Source of the DNA: UBA5109 sp038148755
GTDB taxonomy: Bacteria > Pseudomonadota > Gammaproteobacteria > Pseudomonadales > Pseudohongiellaceae
Assembly: GCA_038148755.1 (NCBI GenBank)
Contig: JAYQWA010000012.1
Span: forward strand, 1 to 62,420
Length of the DNA stretch: 62,420 nt
Direction: 5' to 3'
Part shown: piece after piece, positions 60,621 through 62,420 of the stretch
Layout of the letters: each line of letters starts with the position of its first letter
Numbering within the stretch: the stretch's first letter is position 1
Translations under genes and position numbers: made by a program
The notes under the pieces: model-generated
The model's database searches: none
Seen by the model: only the letters and a program-made list of their open reading frames with translations
What the model was told of the DNA's origin: nothing

Positions 60621-60720
60621 TTTTCGCGGTTGAAACAGCTCCTACCTGAGGTTACCAATCTGACCAGGAGGGGCTTTAGCTCCGAAGAAATTAACGTTTC
60701 AGCCAACTTCGTCCTGAGGC
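60621..60720. repeat. REP-like repeats between guaB and guaA
   Basis: Two inverted REP-type units lie head to head. On the minus strand GTAGGAGCTGTTTCAACCGCGAA (60622-60644 in outline) has the GTAGGAGC start and internal palindrome of Pseudomonas/Xanthomonas-type REPs. On the plus strand CAGGAGGGGCTTTAGCTCCGAAG (60665-60687) has the same layout. A third degenerate unit follows at about 60692-60724. They form a BIME-like cluster within the guaBA transcript. Confidence 0.65.
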
Positions 60721-60736
60721 AGGAATAAAATCTCTA

Positions 60737-62317
60737 ATGACCCAAAACATCCACGAACAAAAAATTCTGATCCTAGATTTTGGTTCTCAATATACGCAGT
60801 TGATTGCCCGCCGGGTGCGTGAATCCGGGGTTTACTGCGAAATCCATCATTATGGGCTAAGTGAAAAAGACTTTTCTGACTTTGCCCCTCAAGGGGTCAT
60901 ACTGTCGGGGGGGCCGGAATCCGCCAATATTGTCAATGCCCCTGTTGCGCCGGACTACCTTTTCACTGCCAATATTCCTGTTCTGGGTATCTGCTATGGT
61001 ATGCAAACCATGGCTCAGCAGCTCGGTGGATTGGTAGAAGCTTCAGATAAATCAGAGTTTGGTCATGCTGCCATCAGGCTTCAGGGTGACAGCGTACTTT
61101 TGGGTAATCTGGATAATGCCACTGAACAGAATGGTGAAATAAGACATAACGTCTGGATGAGCCATGGCGATAAAGTAACCAGATTGCCGGAGGGTTTTCG
61201 TACTATCGCAGCTACTGAAAGTGCTCCGATTGCCGCTATGGCTGATGAAGGCAGACGTTTTTATGGCATACAGTTCCATCCTGAAGTCACCCACACGCCG
61301 GCCGGGCAAAGCATTCTGAACCGTTTTGTGCATGATATTTGTGACTGTGAAGCCCTCTGGACACCAGCCAATATTATTGAAGATGCGATCAGTCAGATCA
61401 GAAAACAGGTTGGCAAAGATCAGGTCTTGCTTGGACTTTCAGGCGGTGTTGATTCTTCCGTGGTTGCTGCACTTTTACATGAATCAATCGGTGACCAGTT
61501 AACCTGTGTATTTGTGGATAATGGCTTGCTGCGCTTACGTGAAGGTGATCAGGTCATGGAGATGTTTGGTCATCATATGGGCATTAAAGTGATACGGGCC
61601 GACGCCGAGGATCTCTTTCTCAGCAGACTTGAAGGTGTTTCTGATCCTGAGGCAAAACGTAAAATTATCGGTAATACCTTTATCGAAGTGTTTGATGCTG
61701 AGGCCGCGAAAATGGCCGGAGAAATAAAATGGTTGGCGCAAGGAACCATCTACCCCGATGTTATTGAGTCTGCTGGTTCCAAACATGGCACGGCGCATGT
61801 GATCAAATCACATCACAATGTCGGAGGTTTGCCGGAAGATATGGCGCTTGAACTGCTGGAGCCGCTGCGTGAACTGTTCAAGGATGAAGTGCGAAAAATC
61901 GGTCTGGCCCTGGGCTTGCCTTATGACATGGTCTATCGACATCCTTTTCCTGGCCCTGGGCTGGGAGTACGAATTCTGGGAGAAGTAAAAAAAGAATATT
62001 GCGACATCCTGCGCCAGGCAGATGCCATATTTATTGAAGAACTGCACAAGGCGGATTGGTATCACAAGGTCAGCCAGGCCTTTGTGGTGTTTTTACCGGT
62101 CAAGTCTGTTGGTGTGGTGGGTGATGGCCGCCGCTATTCCTATGTATTGGCAATCCGCGCAGTTGAAACAATCGATTTCATGACAGCACGCTGGGCACAT
62201 TTGCCTTATGAATTACTGGAAACAGTGTCCAGCCGTATCATTAACGAAGTCAGTGAGGTGTCCCGCGTTTCATACGATGTCTCCAGTAAGCCTCCGGCTA
62301 CTATCGAGTGGGAGTAA
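60737..62317 (+). CDS. guaA: GMP synthase (glutamine-hydrolysing)
   Basis: It aminates XMP to GMP using glutamine and ATP. 526 residues. The amidotransferase domain (1-200) has its nucleophile C86 in LGICYGMQTMAQ and the His-Glu pair in IQFHPEVTH. The ATP-pyrophosphatase domain shows the P-loop LLGLSGGVDSSVVAAL. The C-terminal dimerisation domain ends in PATIEWE, which is invariant in the family. A terminator follows at 62377. Confidence 0.98.
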   Translation: MTQNIHEQKILILDFGSQYTQLIARRVRESGVYCEIHHYGLSEKDFSDFAPQGVILSGGPESANIVNAPVAPDYLFTANIPVLGICYGMQTMAQQLGGLVEASDKSEFGHAAIRLQGDSVLLGNLDNATEQNGEIRHNVWMSHGDKVTRLPEGFRTIAATESAPIAAMADEGRRFYGIQFHPEVTHTPAGQSILNRFVHDICDCEALWTPANIIEDAISQIRKQVGKDQVLLGLSGGVDSSVVAALLHESIGDQLTCVFVDNGLLRLREGDQVMEMFGHHMGIKVIRADAEDLFLSRLEGVSDPEAKRKIIGNTFIEVFDAEAAKMAGEIKWLAQGTIYPDVIESAGSKHGTAHVIKSHHNVGGLPEDMALELLEPLRELFKDEVRKIGLALGLPYDMVYRHPFPGPGLGVRILGEVKKEYCDILRQADAIFIEELHKADWYHKVSQAFVVFLPVKSVGVVGDGRRYSYVLAIRAVETIDFMTARWAHLPYELLETVSSRIINEVSEVSRVSYDVSSKPPATIEWE

Positions 62318-62376
62318 TAGGGTGATGCTAAACTATTGATTTATATAGGTTTACGAGTTGCAAAAAAGTTACAAAG

Positions 62377-62399
62377 AGCCCCGTTTTTGGGGCTTTTTT
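62377..62399 (+). terminator. Rho-independent terminator after guaA
   Basis: AGCCCC-GTTTTT-GGGGCT followed by five T. It lies 60 bases after the guaA stop codon and closes the guaBA transcript. Confidence 0.9.
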
Positions 62400-62420
62400 A
62401 CAAGCGAAGTTACAAACGGT

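Overview
The window looks like a chromosomal segment of a free-living, probably marine, aerobic gammaproteobacterium with moderate GC. The evidence is gene order: trmJ-iscRSUA-hscBA-fdx-iscX, then ndk-rlmN-pilW-rodZ-ispG-hisS-yfgM-bamB-der, then xseA opposite guaBA, is the classic gammaproteobacterial arrangement. I cannot name the genus. I see no rRNA, tRNA, CRISPR array, prophage or intact insertion sequence.

Layout. 1-3.5 kb: a Ser/Thr kinase cut by the window edge, a eukaryote-like glutamine synthetase (GSII) with a probable sigma-54 promoter and NtrC sites, and a tri-heme cytochrome c. 3.9-4.7 kb: a decayed L,D-transpeptidase. 4.8-7.1 kb: serC and serA. 7.3-10.4 kb: a GIY-YIG protein, proA, nadD, rsfS and rlmH. 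10.4-15.7 kb: a DUF1499 protein, a truncated GH13 phosphorylase, a diheme cytochrome, purK, purE and an aromatic aminotransferase. 15.8-22.2 kb: a TonB-dependent receptor behind a TPP riboswitch, a NadR-like kinase and an M16 protease gene with an in-frame stop. 22.2-26.5 kb: small membrane proteins, a pirin, an MscS channel gene with an in-frame stop, and mobA. 26.5-29.1 kb: RimB-like protease, RimK ligase and an M14-type deacylase. 29.2-34.4 kb: a polyamine operon (speA, carboxy(nor)spermidine dehydrogenase, nspC, speB). 34.5-37.4 kb: an SSS symporter with its DUF4212 partner, and suhB. 37.5-44.2 kb: trmJ and the isc operon. 44.5-54.6 kb: DUF1993 and the ndk-to-der housekeeping run. 54.6-59.0 kb: ppk1, a methyltransferase and xseA. 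59.1-62.3 kb: guaB and guaA, ending in a terminator.

How genes work together. SerC and SerA make serine, which feeds IscS through cysteine. IscR, controlling its own promoter, sets Fe-S assembly for clients such as IspG and RlmN in the same window. The speA-nspC-speB set is a complete AdoMet-decarboxylase-independent route from arginine to spermidine. The TPP riboswitch implies that the receptor imports thiamin or a related compound.

Most unusual features. (1) A repeat of about 92 bases occurs twice, between iscS and iscU and after iscX. Its 14-bp stems are perfectly paired but unrelated in sequence, while the 34-base loop is nearly identical, so the shape is conserved by covariation. (2) A perfect H-type pseudoknot can be drawn just downstream of the second copy. 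(3) The TPP riboswitch is followed by a hairpin that buries the Shine-Dalgarno sequence. (4) Four genes between 3.9 and 25.9 kb are broken (frameshifts, 5' truncation, two clean in-frame TAA codons), while 26-62 kb looks intact.
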